Shown here in pieces: positions 26,044 to 34,466 of a stretch of DNA of 64,000 bases. A program made the translations under genes and the position numbers. Position 1 is the first letter of the stretch. Each line of letters opens with the position of its first letter. The stretch comes from an uncultured Aquimarina sp. Lineage in GTDB: Bacteria > Bacteroidota > Bacteroidia > Flavobacteriales > Flavobacteriaceae. Location: assembly GCA_947500505.1 (NCBI GenBank), contig CANMSL010000002.1, forward strand, positions 124,001-188,000, read 5' to 3'. A model generated the notes under the pieces. It saw nothing but the letters and a program-made list of their open reading frames with translations. It did not search any database and was not told the DNA's origin.

Positions 26044-28428
26044 ATGCAATCAAATATGATTTTTGTGCCAATTGGGTTGGCACTTTTAGGCTTACTATTC
26101 ATGTTCATTAAAATGGCCTGGGTAAAAAAACAGGCTCCCGGTAATGAAAAAATGCAAGCAATATCCAAGAGTATTAAAGAAGGTGCTCTAGCATTTCTTG
26201 CTGCTGAATATAAACTGTTATTAGTATTTGTAGTAATTGCATCAGTTGCGCTCTTTGGGATTTCTATGATCGTAGAAACTACCAGCTGGATGATTGTTCC
26301 TGCTTTTATTTTTGGAGCAATATTTTCTGCTCTTGCTGGTAATATCGGTATGCGTATAGCTACTGATGCCAACGCCAGAACTGCTGAAGCGGCTAAAACA
26401 AGTTTACCTCAAGCTCTAAAAGTATCTTTTGGGGGAGGAACTGTAATGGGACTTGGAGTAGCTGGACTGGCTGTACTAGGACTTAGTCTGTTTTTCTTAT
26501 TCTTTACTGGTCAGTTTATGGGAAGCGAAGGTTCTTTTTATGATAATATGACCATAGTTCTGGAAGCACTGGCAGGTTTTTCTCTTGGTGCAGAATCAAT
26601 TGCTCTATTTGCCCGTGTAGGAGGAGGTATCTATACAAAAGCTGCCGATGTAGGAGCCGACTTAGTTGGTAAAGTTGAAGCCGGTATTCCTGAGGATGAT
26701 CCACGTAATCCAGCTACAATTGCTGATAATGTTGGGGATAATGTTGGGGATGTTGCAGGAATGGGTGCAGATTTATTCGGTTCATATGTTGCTACGGTAC
26801 TTGCAGCAATGGTATTGGGTAATTATCTTATAAGAGATATGTCCTCTACAACCCAATTTACAGATGATTTCGGGAACATGGGACCAATTTTACTTCCGAT
26901 TGTTATTGCAGGAGTTGGTATTCTTGCTTCCATTATTGGCACGTTTCTGGTGGGTATTAAAAATAATGATGCTAAAGAAGCACAAGTGCAGAAAGCTTTG
27001 GATTTAGGAAACTGGGCTGCCATTATACTAACCGTAATAGCAAGTTACTTCCTGATTCAATTTATGTTGCCAGAAACTATGACTATGAATTTCTTCGGTG
27101 AAGGAATGAAAGAAGTATCTTCTATGAACGTTTTCTATTCTTCATTAATTGGTCTTGCTGTCGGAGCTTTAATCTCTATGGTAACTTCGTATTATACAAG
27201 TCTCGGTAAAAAACCTGTTTTAGAAATCGTTCAAAACAGTTCTACAGGTGCAGGAACTAACATTATTGCAGGTCTTGCTGTGGGTATGAAATCTACATTT
27301 CTGTCTGTAATACTATTTGCCGCTGCGATATATGGTTCTTATGAATTAGCGGGATTCTATGGTGTGGCACTAGCAGCTTCTGCAATGATGGCCACTACTG
27401 CAATGCAATTAGCTATTGATGCATTCGGACCTATTGCTGATAATGCGGGAGGAGTTGCAGAAATGAGCGAATTGGATCCTGAAGTTAGAGAACGGACAGA
27501 TATTTTGGATTCAGTTGGTAATACAACTGCTGCTGTAGGGAAAGGTTTTGCTATTGCTTCTGCCGCTTTAACGGCTTTAGCATTGTTCGCTGCCTATGTA
27601 ACATTTACGGGAATTGATGGAATCAATATTTTTAAAGCAGATGTTTTAGCAATGTTATTTGTTGGAGGGATGATTCCTGTAGTTTTCTCGGCGCTGGCAA
27701 TGCAATCTGTTGGTAAAGCCGCTATGGAAATGGTACAAGAAGTACGGCGTCAGTTTAGAGAAATTCCTGGTATTATGGAAGGTACGGGAACTCCTGAATA
27801 TGCAAAATGTGTAGCAATATCAACTCAGGCAGCCTTAAAAGAAATGATTCTTCCCGGATTGATCACAATCATTACACCAATTATTGTTGGATTGGTTTTT
27901 GGTGCCGAACCTCTTGGCGGATATATGGCCGGAGTTTGTGTGTCAGGTGTGATGTGGGCTATCTTCCAGAATAATGCTGGTGGGGCATGGGATAATGCGA
28001 AGAAATCTTTTGAAGCGGGTGTTGAAATCAATGGAGTAATGACCTATAAAGGTTCTGATGCACATAAAGCTGCTGTAACTGGTGATACTGTTGGAGATCC
28101 ATTTAAAGACACATCCGGACCTTCTATGAATATTTTGGTTAAACTTACCTGTCTCGTGGGGCTTGTCATAGCTCCTATCCTTGGAGGGCATACTTCTGAA
28201 ACTGCAGTTGCTACCAATAAGGTAGAAGTTGTAGAATCTAAATCTTTATCAGGTAAAGTTCAAAAACAAATTGAAGTTGAAATAAAAAAAGATGGTGAAA
28301 TAGCAAATGCCATTGTTACTGTAAGAACAACTAAAAATGGCGAAACGTTCACTGAAACTAAAAAACTAAAAGGAACTGAGCAAGAAGTAAATGCTAAGAT
28401 TGATGAAATCAGAGCTTCGCTAAAATAA
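26044..28428 (+). CDS. hppA: Membrane-bound ion-pumping pyrophosphatase
   Basis: A 794-residue integral inner-membrane enzyme with about 15-16 helices that couples pyrophosphate hydrolysis to H+ or Na+ export. Key motifs: [20 protein letters not shown] and [20 protein letters not shown] (pyrophosphate and Mg sites), and [35 protein letters not shown] has Ala where K+-independent enzymes have Lys, so it should be K+-dependent. The last 80 residues (from about 715) form a charged extension of a kind I know from Bacteroidota members. Whether it pumps H+ or Na+ cannot be settled by eye. It has its own start 54 bases past the ppa terminator. Confidence 0.96.
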   Translation: MQSNMIFVPIGLALLGLLFMFIKMAWVKKQAPGNEKMQAISKSIKEGALAFLAAEYKLLLVFVVIASVALFGISMIVETTSWMIVPAFIFGAIFSALAGNIGMRIATDANARTAEAAKTSLPQALKVSFGGGTVMGLGVAGLAVLGLSLFFLFFTGQFMGSEGSFYDNMTIVLEALAGFSLGAESIALFARVGGGIYTKAADVGADLVGKVEAGIPEDDPRNPATIADNVGDNVGDVAGMGADLFGSYVATVLAAMVLGNYLIRDMSSTTQFTDDFGNMGPILLPIVIAGVGILASIIGTFLVGIKNNDAKEAQVQKALDLGNWAAIILTVIASYFLIQFMLPETMTMNFFGEGMKEVSSMNVFYSSLIGLAVGALISMVTSYYTSLGKKPVLEIVQNSSTGAGTNIIAGLAVGMKSTFLSVILFAAAIYGSYELAGFYGVALAASAMMATTAMQLAIDAFGPIADNAGGVAEMSELDPEVRERTDILDSVGNTTAAVGKGFAIASAALTALALFAAYVTFTGIDGINIFKADVLAMLFVGGMIPVVFSALAMQSVGKAAMEMVQEVRRQFREIPGIMEGTGTPEYAKCVAISTQAALKEMILPGLITIITPIIVGLVFGAEPLGGYMAGVCVSGVMWAIFQNNAGGAWDNAKKSFEAGVEINGVMTYKGSDAHKAAVTGDTVGDPFKDTSGPSMNILVKLTCLVGLVIAPILGGHTSETAVATNKVEVVESKSLSGKVQKQIEVEIKKDGEIANAIVTVRTTKNGETFTETKKLKGTEQEVNAKIDEIRASLK

Positions 28429-28449
28429 TTTTTAAACAAAGTACTTAAG

Positions 28450-28475
28450 AACCTCGCTAATCAGCGAGGTTTTTT
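28450..28475 (+). terminator. Intrinsic terminator after hppA
   Basis: The stem CCTCGCT/AGCGAGG with a 4-base loop, extended by AA/TT pairs, is followed by six Ts 21 bases past the hppA stop. Confidence 0.85.
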
Positions 28476-28501
28476 ATCTTTATAGGATAATTTATCCATC
28501 T

Positions 28502-29500
28502 ATGTTCAAAAAAAAACCATTACGAATTAATTCATACTTAGGATATGGATCCACCAAACACTTGAGGGCGATAGGAAGAGCTTTAGAGGATGAAAACGTA
28601 AATTTTGATGGTAATACTGGAACATTTAAAACATTACGCAATATTTATAGACAATTTGAAAGTGATGAAATTAGAAATGCTGATATCGAACTGAAATTAT
28701 CTAATGGTTTAATCTTTACAACAACAACTGACGCTGAAGGATATTACAAATTTGATGAAGTTTTATCAGATATTTCAGAACTCATAGATTCAAAAGGGTA
28801 TTTACCGTATCTGGTTTCTTATAAAAATTCTGATAATAAGAAAATAATTGAATCAAATATATTTAGAGGAAAAATGTTAATTCCTTCACCAGAAGCCGAA
28901 TTTGGTGTAATCAGTGATATTGATGACACAATACTACACACAGGAGTTGCATCCTTGTTTAAATGGAGGGTTATTGCCAATACCTTCTTCAAAAATTTTG
29001 ATCGTAGACTACCTTTAGAAGGAACTGTTCAATTCTATGAAAAATTAAAATTCGGAAAAAACTCACAGCCTGTTAATCCAATCTTTTATGTAAGTAACAG
29101 TCCTTGGAATTTATATGATTATTTAACCGCCTTTCTTAAAAAACATTATTTCCCGGAAGGTCCTATTTTATTAAGAGACTTTAGAACACCATTTGATAAA
29201 ACTCCCAAGCCAAAAGTGCCACATAAACAATCAGAAATTCTAAATTTACTAAATGTATATCCAAATTTAAAATTTGTGCTTATTGGAGATAGTGGAGAAA
29301 AAGACGCAGATATTTATACGGAGATTGCGAAAAAATATCCGAATCGAATCTTAGGTATTTATTTAAGAAGTGTGAATCATAAAAGAAAGGAAAAAAGAAT
29401 TTTAAAGATCATAAATTCTTTCACAACCATTCCTATTCTTCTTGTTCGTTCTTCAAAAGAAGCTGAAAAACACGCAAGAGAACAGGGGTTTATTAATTAA
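28502..29500 (+). CDS. App1-type phosphatidate phosphatase domain protein
   Basis: A 332-residue protein of the App1/DUF2183 family (PF09949). The HAD-like phosphatase signature DIDDT is at residues 139-143 in FGVISDIDDTILHTG. The fold continues with YVSNSPWNLYDYLTAFL, FPEGPILLRDF, and LIGDSGEKDADIYTEIA. Yeast App1 dephosphorylates phosphatidic acid; in bacteria the substrate is not established. There is no signal peptide. Its 3' end overlaps the convergent repressor gene by four bases (TTAA shared). Confidence 0.85.
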   Translation: MFKKKPLRINSYLGYGSTKHLRAIGRALEDENVNFDGNTGTFKTLRNIYRQFESDEIRNADIELKLSNGLIFTTTTDAEGYYKFDEVLSDISELIDSKGYLPYLVSYKNSDNKKIIESNIFRGKMLIPSPEAEFGVISDIDDTILHTGVASLFKWRVIANTFFKNFDRRLPLEGTVQFYEKLKFGKNSQPVNPIFYVSNSPWNLYDYLTAFLKKHYFPEGPILLRDFRTPFDKTPKPKVPHKQSEILNLLNVYPNLKFVLIGDSGEKDADIYTEIAKKYPNRILGIYLRSVNHKRKEKRILKIINSFTTIPILLVRSSKEAEKHAREQGFIN

Positions 29501-30264
29501 TTTTTTAAACTTCTAACTTCAGAAGTTAATGCTACCATAGCGTCTTGTAATTGTTTGATACTTGTAGTATCAGAATTAGCATCTATATTGAAACTAAGCT
29601 TACTATTTACCTCCCAAAGTTCCACGATTTGATGTGTCTGAATAGTGTATGGTAGATAATCCGAATTAAGAGAAATTAATGTCAACACAGAGGAATCCTC
29701 ATTTTTTCTTACTTTTTTTACTACAACACTATCCTGTAATACTACCACGTAAAGGGCATTACTTCTCAATTCAGAAAGGTTATTAATGGCTTTCCCTATG
29801 ACCCATTCCTTAGGTTCTAAAATAGGTAACATACTATCCCCTTCTACCTGAAACCCTCTATACGTAGCATTTCGATATTCTGGAAGCGGTATATCAAATG
29901 CAGGTAACTGTTGATACCAATCCACATCCTGTACATTATGTGGATAACCAGCCGCAGCCTTTACGTTGACCAACACGATATTCTCATTGTTTTCAGAATC
30001 TACTGTTACCACTTTTGGAGCAACATCACCTTTGTGTAGTTGAATTTTCTTCTGATCACTTTCACCAAACAACCAAAGAGGATTAACTCCAAATTCTTGA
30101 AGTAATTTAGAAACAACTTTCCCTGAAATTTTTGTTTTTCCTCTTTCTATATCCGCAGTAGAGTTTTTTATCTGCAAAACTTTAGCAAAATCAGATTGTG
30201 TAAAATGATTTTCTTCACGGATTGATTTAAAACGTTGAATGGTTTGGTTAGTTAAATTATCCAT
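29497..30264 (-). CDS. LexA/CI-like self-cleaving transcriptional repressor
   Basis: A 255-residue regulator with an N-terminal XRE-type helix-turn-helix (about 8-62: FTQSDFAKVLQIKNSTADIERG in overlapping motifs) and a C-terminal S24/LexA-type peptidase domain (about 125-225). The self-cleavage bond Ala105-Gly106 (KAAAGY), the catalytic Ser144 in VEGDSMLP and Lys183 in VVVKKV are all present, so it should be inactivated by autocleavage, presumably after DNA damage. Upstream, its promoter region holds two copies of TGGAATATTTCCA, the first covering its own -33 region, which suggests autoregulation. The divergent operon encodes a nuclease-fold protein and DNA-repair-type proteins. The structure is closer to phage CI/HdiR-like regulators than to housekeeping LexA, which has a winged helix. 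Confidence 0.9.
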   Translation of the reverse strand: MDNLTNQTIQRFKSIREENHFTQSDFAKVLQIKNSTADIERGKTKISGKVVSKLLQEFGVNPLWLFGESDQKKIQLHKGDVAPKVVTVDSENNENIVLVNVKAAAGYPHNVQDVDWYQQLPAFDIPLPEYRNATYRGFQVEGDSMLPILEPKEWVIGKAINNLSELRSNALYVVVLQDSVVVKKVRKNEDSSVLTLISLNSDYLPYTIQTHQIVELWEVNSKLSFNIDANSDTTSIKQLQDAMVALTSEVRSLKN

Positions 30265-30324
30265 ACAACTTCAATTTATTTATTTATATCCATTTCTATT
30301 AACTGATTTGGGATAATTACGTAA

Positions 30325-30332
30325 CAAATATA
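30325..30332 (-). promoter_or_regulatory. Putative -7 box of the repressor gene (TATATTTG)
   Basis: On the minus strand TATATTTG fits TAnnTTTG. A TTGG element lies 19 bases further upstream and falls within the first operator copy. Confidence 0.5.
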
Positions 30333-30340
30333 CTATTTTT

Positions 30341-30353
30341 TGGAATATTTCCA
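30341..30353. promoter_or_regulatory. Operator copy 1 (TGGAATATTTCCA)
   Basis: A 13-base site with inverted arms TGGAA and TTCCA around a 3-base centre. It covers the -33 element and spacer of the repressor's own promoter. An identical copy starts exactly 42 bases further on. Binding by the LexA-like repressor is inferred. Confidence 0.75.
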
Positions 30354-30382
30354 ATTTTAACACAATTTGATTTTTATTTATT

Positions 30383-30395
30383 TGGAATATTTCCA
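30383..30395. promoter_or_regulatory. Operator copy 2 (TGGAATATTTCCA)
   Basis: This 13-mer is identical to the copy at 30341 and ends one base before the TAAATTTG box of the divergent operon. A further half-site TGGAA lies at 30402-30406. Spacing of 42 bp (about four helical turns) would place both sites on one face of the DNA. Confidence 0.75.
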
Positions 30396-30403
30396 TAAAT
30401 TTG
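30396..30403 (+). promoter_or_regulatory. Putative -7 box of the DNA-repair operon (TAAATTTG)
   Basis: TAAATTTG matches TAnnTTTG, directly abuts operator copy 2 and lies 27 bases upstream of the first start codon of the operon. No good -33 box was found. Confidence 0.5.
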
Positions 30404-30430
30404 GAAAAATTACTAGTTAACTAAATACAC

Positions 30431-30811
30431 ATGAGATCACAAATTGTTTTACACCAACCAGAATCTGAGAAAGTTATTCGATACTCTCTAAATAATTCTA
30501 TACCTGCCACCGAAGAACTGTATAAAAGATTTATCGAAAAAGGATTTTTTTTCGATAGAAACTATAAAATCAATAATTATACCTTTGATTTTTATGCACC
30601 TTTATTAAAAATTGCGATTGAGATCGATGGGTATGCACACGAGTTTTCTGATGTTCTCAGTCAGGATGAACCAAAAACACTATATATTCAATCTTTAGGT
30701 ATTACAGTGTTGAAATTTACAGATTACCAAATTTTAGTAGATATCGAAGAAATAATTAGAGCCGTAAAACATCAAATAAAATTATCTAGACAAAGTCAAT
30801 ATGTCGTTTAA
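30431..30811 (+). CDS. DUF559 endonuclease-fold protein
   Basis: A 126-residue protein of the DUF559 family (PF04480), related to Vsr and PD-(D/E)XK nucleases. The core is NYTFDFYAPLLKIAIEIDGYAHEF in overlapping motifs, with the candidate catalytic acids in FDFY and IEIDG, then LGITVLKFTDYQIL. It is the first gene of a three-gene operon: its last 11 bases overlap the radical SAM gene. The operator sites upstream suggest induction with DNA damage. A direct nuclease activity is likely from the fold but unproven. Confidence 0.85.
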   Translation: MRSQIVLHQPESEKVIRYSLNNSIPATEELYKRFIEKGFFFDRNYKINNYTFDFYAPLLKIAIEIDGYAHEFSDVLSQDEPKTLYIQSLGITVLKFTDYQILVDIEEIIRAVKHQIKLSRQSQYVV

Positions 30812-32063
30812 TAGGATACGAGAAAAGCTTTCAATTCTTGCGGATGCTGCTAAATATGATGTTTCTTGTGCCAGTAGCGGAGGGAAAAGAGCTAATTCGA
30901 AAAAAGGCTTGGGAAACAATACTGGAACGGGGATTTGTCATAGCTACACAGAAGATGGTCGTTGCGTATCTTTATTAAAAATTCTCTTAACCAATCATTG
31001 TATTTTTGATTGTGCCTATTGCGTAACCAGAAAAAGCAATGATATTAAACGAGCAGCTTTTAAAATTCAGGAAGTAGTAGATCTCACTATTAACTTTTAT
31101 AGAAGAAATTATATAGAAGGCCTGTTTTTGAGTTCCGGGATTTTCAAAAATTCGGATTATACCATGGAACGTTTAGTTGCTGTTGCCAGAAAACTAAGAT
31201 TAGAAGAGAATTTTAACGGTTATATACATTTGAAATCAATACCTGGTGCCAGTGATGATTTGATGAGAGAGGCAGGATTATACGCTGATAGGCTTAGTGT
31301 TAATATAGAAATACCGACTGTATCCGGGTTACAGCTTCTGGCACCGGATAAGAAGCACGAGGATTTTATAAAACCAATGCAAAAGGTAAAAAACGAAATA
31401 ATTCAATACAAAGCTGAAAGAAAAATCATTAAAAGTACCCCTCGATATGCCCCGGCTGGTCAAAGTACACAAATGATTATTGGAGCCACAGGTGAAACCG
31501 ATCGTGATATTATGTACTCTGCTGCTTATTATTATAAAAAATTTGATATGCGTAGGGTTTATTATTCAGGATATATTCCTGTCATAACAGACACTCGCTT
31601 ACCTTCTTTACAAACAGAAGTGCCGGTTCTTAGAGAAAATCGACTGTACCAAACAGATTGGTTAATGCGGTTTTATGGTTTTTCAATTAATGAGTTATTG
31701 AATGATCAACATAAAAATCTTGAACTCGATGTTGATCCTAAATTAAGCTGGGCATTGAGAAATTTAGAATTTTTTCCTGTTGATATTAATAAAGCGGATA
31801 AAAGAACCTTATCCAGAATACCCGGAGTAGGAATGCAATCTGTTTCGAAAATACTTCAGGCAAGAAGATTCAGAAGATTAGACTGGATACACTTAAAAGC
31901 AATTGGTATCTCTTTTAATAGAGCAAAATATTTCATTACCTGTAATTCTAAAGATTATTTTCATAAAGATTTCAACCCTATACTTTTAAAAAGTAAAATC
32001 TTGAAAACTTCTAAAAGCAAATACACGAAACATTTTAGTAATCAATTAAGTCTTTTCTCATAA
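30801..32063 (+). CDS. Radical SAM protein of the putative DNA modification/repair family (TIGR03916)
   Basis: A 420-residue radical SAM protein. The iron-sulfur motif CX3CX2C is at Cys67, Cys71 and Cys74 (HCIFDCAYC). An N-terminal segment with CASSGGKRA and a Lys-rich loop precedes it. The C-terminal part (about 330-385) holds helix-hairpin-helix DNA-binding motifs: INKADKRTLSRIPGVGMQSV and LKAIGISFNRAKYF. This domain order matches the family called putative DNA modification/repair radical SAM protein, distantly like spore photoproduct lyase. The substrate is unknown. The partner TIGR03915-type gene begins 9 bases after its stop, as is usual for the family. Confidence 0.9.
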   Translation: MSFNRIREKLSILADAAKYDVSCASSGGKRANSKKGLGNNTGTGICHSYTEDGRCVSLLKILLTNHCIFDCAYCVTRKSNDIKRAAFKIQEVVDLTINFYRRNYIEGLFLSSGIFKNSDYTMERLVAVARKLRLEENFNGYIHLKSIPGASDDLMREAGLYADRLSVNIEIPTVSGLQLLAPDKKHEDFIKPMQKVKNEIIQYKAERKIIKSTPRYAPAGQSTQMIIGATGETDRDIMYSAAYYYKKFDMRRVYYSGYIPVITDTRLPSLQTEVPVLRENRLYQTDWLMRFYGFSINELLNDQHKNLELDVDPKLSWALRNLEFFPVDINKADKRTLSRIPGVGMQSVSKILQARRFRRLDWIHLKAIGISFNRAKYFITCNSKDYFHKDFNPILLKSKILKTSKSKYTKHFSNQLSLFS

Positions 32064-32072
32064 ACAGAAACT

Positions 32073-32846
32073 ATGAATCCTCAAGTTATATTGGTATATG
32101 ATGGAAGTTTTGATGGATTCTTAACTTGTATTTTTACTATATATGAACAAAAAATAATAAACCCAATTATTAAAAAAGAATCTGAAACCAACAACCAGTT
32201 ATTTACCATTTCTGAAACAATAATTACTGATGAGGCAAAATCCAAAAGAGTATGGAAAGGTCTAAAAGCTAAAATTTCCTCTTTTCAGCAACAACTATTT
32301 TTCAAGACGTTTCTTAGCGAAATTAAAGGAGTAGAAAATACGCTCTTATCTTTCGTTATAAACATTTTTAGCAGACAGGATTCAAAACACATAGATTATA
32401 GTAATAAAAATATTCTAAAAATAAGTCAAGTTGCCAAAATGGTTGGAAGAGAAAAACACAGGATGGAAGCCTTCGTCCGATTCAAACAAACTAAAGATGA
32501 AATTTATGTTGCAACTGTAGAACCTGATTTTAATGTCTTACCTTTAATAATTAGTCATTTTAAAGATAGGTACGCAGATCAAAAATGGCTAATTTATGAT
32601 ATTAAAAGATCGTATGGCATCTATTACAATCTTTTAAAAGTGGATATTGTTACTCTTGATTTTTTTTCAAAACTAAATACTTCTATCAAAAAGGATAATT
32701 ATGCTGATCAAGAGCTAGATTTTCAACATTTGTGGCGAACATATTTTGAAAATGTGAATATCAAATCAAGGAAAAACTCTAAACTCCATATGCAACACCT
32801 TCCGAGAAGATATTGGAAATACTTGATAGAAAAAAATGATATATAA
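32073..32846 (+). CDS. TIGR03915 / DUF4130 DNA-repair-associated protein
   Basis: A 257-residue protein of the family that always accompanies the TIGR03916 radical SAM protein. The start VILVYDGSFDGFLTCIFTIYEQK (overlapping motifs) is typical. The C-terminal half is DUF4130: HRMEAFVRFKQTKDEIYVATVEP, FKDRYADQKWLIYDIKRSYGIYYN. Some relatives are fused to a uracil-DNA-glycosylase domain; that extension is missing here. It is the last gene of the operon that begins with DUF559. The role is presumed to be in DNA repair or base modification, with no defined reaction. Confidence 0.88.
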   Translation: MNPQVILVYDGSFDGFLTCIFTIYEQKIINPIIKKESETNNQLFTISETIITDEAKSKRVWKGLKAKISSFQQQLFFKTFLSEIKGVENTLLSFVINIFSRQDSKHIDYSNKNILKISQVAKMVGREKHRMEAFVRFKQTKDEIYVATVEPDFNVLPLIISHFKDRYADQKWLIYDIKRSYGIYYNLLKVDIVTLDFFSKLNTSIKKDNYADQELDFQHLWRTYFENVNIKSRKNSKLHMQHLPRRYWKYLIEKNDI

Positions 32847-32856
32847 AATAAAATGT

Positions 32857-32864
32857 TAAATTTG
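32857..32864 (+). promoter_or_regulatory. Putative -7 box of the small lipoprotein gene (TAAATTTG)
   Basis: TAAATTTG matches TAnnTTTG and lies 35 bases upstream of the ATG at 32900. Confidence 0.45.
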
Positions 32865-32899
32865 GCGTTCAATAACCCAATTAACTATATCTATCAATT

Positions 32900-33190
32900 A
32901 TGAAAAGATTATTTTTAGGAGCGATTGCTCTAATGTTTGCAGTTTCAGTAACCTCTTGTAGAGACACAAAAAAGACAGAGGATACCGCTAATGATGCTGT
33001 AGAAGAAGTAAAAGATGCCGCTGAAGAGGCTAAAGAAGCTGCTGAAGAAGCAGTAGAAGATGCCAAAGAGGCTGCTAATGAAGCAATGGAAGATGCTGAA
33101 GAAGCTGTAGATTCAGTAAAAGCTGCTGTAGAAGGAGCCGTTGAAGCTGCAGGTGATGCAGTTGATGCTGTAAAAGAAGAGGCTAATTAG
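32900..33190 (+). CDS. Small Ala/Glu-rich helical lipoprotein
   Basis: A 96-residue predicted lipoprotein. The signal peptide ends at the lipobox VTSC (Cys20). The rest is a low-complexity Ala-Glu-Asp-Lys repeat with units such as EEAKEAAEE, EDAKEAANEA and VDSVKAAVEGAVEAA, which would form one long amphipathic, strongly acidic helix or coiled coil. The pattern resembles LEA-like or YtxH-like stress proteins, but such composition is weak evidence. It has its own promoter box and a strong terminator after it, so it is probably a monocistronic, abundant transcript. Confidence 0.85.
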   Translation: MKRLFLGAIALMFAVSVTSCRDTKKTEDTANDAVEEVKDAAEEAKEAAEEAVEDAKEAANEAMEDAEEAVDSVKAAVEGAVEAAGDAVDAVKEEAN

Positions 33191-33236
33191 GCTATCAATG
33201 CATTGAAAAAGTAATAGTATACAGAAAAGTATATGT

Positions 33237-33268
33237 AAAAGCCATCCGTCATAGACGGATGGCTTTTT
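33237..33268. terminator. Strong bidirectional terminator
   Basis: GCCATCCGTC pairs perfectly with GACGGATGGC (3-base loop), extended by A/T pairs on both sides, so U tracts follow in both directions. It serves the lipoprotein gene on the plus strand and probably the nitroreductase on the minus strand. Confidence 0.85.
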
Positions 33269-33361
33269 ATTTTCAGTTCCTTACGATCTATGGAAAAAGG
33301 GTCCGACTCTAAAAAAGTCAAGCCCTCAGTATTTTTAATTACACACTTTACGGGATAATGT

Positions 33362-33937
33362 CTAATCAAACCACGTCACTTTTTCTTCAATCGGATTTCT
33401 TTTGGAAGTTACATTTTCTTCTTTATCGTAATGTCCTAAGTATAAAAAGCCAAGACATCGTTCTCCTTCTTCAAAATCAAAGAAATCATTCATATACTCA
33501 ATCAATGCTGGACTACTCCAGTAACATCCTACTCCATTAGCGGCGCAGGTAAGCCACATATTTTGAACAGCCATTGCTGTTGCAGCTATTTCTTCCCATT
33601 CAGGAACTCTTTCCTTCGGGTCGCGTTGCATACAGATTGCTATGATAGCACTTGCAGCTTTGCACTTATCCTTAATTTTTTTATGTTTAAATGGAGAGAA
33701 CTTTTCGTTTGGTGTAATATCCGTATAGGTATCTGATAAAAAAGTACCTAAATGATCTTTTTTCTTACCTCGGATAATTTTAAATCGCCAAGGTTCTGTC
33801 AATCGATGAGTAGGAGCCCAATTTGCATTTTCAAACAAAACCTTAATAAATTCTTCGGAAACAGGTTTATCATTATACTGAGAAGGAAAAATTGCTCTTC
33901 GCTCTCTAATAATTTTATTTAAATATTCATTAGTCAT
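33362..33937 (-). CDS. Nitroreductase family protein
   Basis: A 191-residue FMN-dependent nitroreductase. Typical segments: the start IIRERRAIFPSQYNDKPVSEE with the FMN-binding RRA, NWAPTHRLTEPWRFKII, and the C-terminal ATAMAVQNMWLTCAANGVGCYWSS in overlapping motifs, followed by LGFLYLGHYD. Such enzymes use NAD(P)H to reduce nitro compounds or quinones. The physiological substrate is not known. It is a single gene. Confidence 0.92.
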   Translation of the reverse strand: MTNEYLNKIIRERRAIFPSQYNDKPVSEEFIKVLFENANWAPTHRLTEPWRFKIIRGKKKDHLGTFLSDTYTDITPNEKFSPFKHKKIKDKCKAASAIIAICMQRDPKERVPEWEEIAATAMAVQNMWLTCAANGVGCYWSSPALIEYMNDFFDFEEGERCLGFLYLGHYDKEENVTSKRNPIEEKVTWFD

Positions 33938-34001
33938 CTATTTTATACTTTTATTGTAAAGTTATTATTAATATTGAGATCAATAAAAATAATTTTTAAT
34001 T

Positions 34002-34466
34002 ATGAGTAAACACTTTGCACAATATCTTAAACAAATAAAACAAACTCCTCGAACTTTACTTTTTACATATATTACAGTATATTTTTTATGGGGACTAGGG
34101 ATGAATCAATTTGGTGCAGAAATGGAAATTGCCAAGTTTACTTATTGGTGGCAAGTTATTACTTGTTATATTTTATATATGGTGCCAATTTCAATTATAC
34201 TTAAACAGTACAATTTCTTTAATCAATATGCATATGGACTGGTAGCCATGGGAATACTGGAATTTTTAGGGTATTGGTTGCAAACTTCATATGCGTATCC
34301 CAACAATATTATTGATCAATTATTTAGCCCTCAGAATTTCAGTTTAGGAATGGCTTTGTTCTTTGCATTATACTTTCCAGCTGGCAATTGGATAGTAGAT
34401 AAAATTCATAATTTAGTATTTAAAAAAGAAGATATTAACACATCTCCTACTTTACCACAAGAATAA
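34002..34466 (+). CDS. Small integral membrane protein of unknown function
   Basis: A 154-residue protein with about four hydrophobic segments: LFTYITVYFLWGLGMNQFG, WWQVITCYILYMVPISIIL, YAYGLVAMGILEFLGYWLQ and LGMALFFALYFPAGNWIV. Both ends are charged. I do not recognise the family, and similar small proteins occur in Flavobacteriia. Its stop overlaps the end of the convergent pentapeptide gene by 20 bases. Confidence 0.75.
   Translation: MSKHFAQYLKQIKQTPRTLLFTYITVYFLWGLGMNQFGAEMEIAKFTYWWQVITCYILYMVPISIILKQYNFFNQYAYGLVAMGILEFLGYWLQTSYAYPNNIIDQLFSPQNFSLGMALFFALYFPAGNWIVDKIHNLVFKKEDINTSPTLPQE

Noticed and set aside
32881..33066. Reverse Ser/Ala-rich frame over the small lipoprotein gene
   Set aside because: Its composition is the antisense image of the Ala/Glu repeat.
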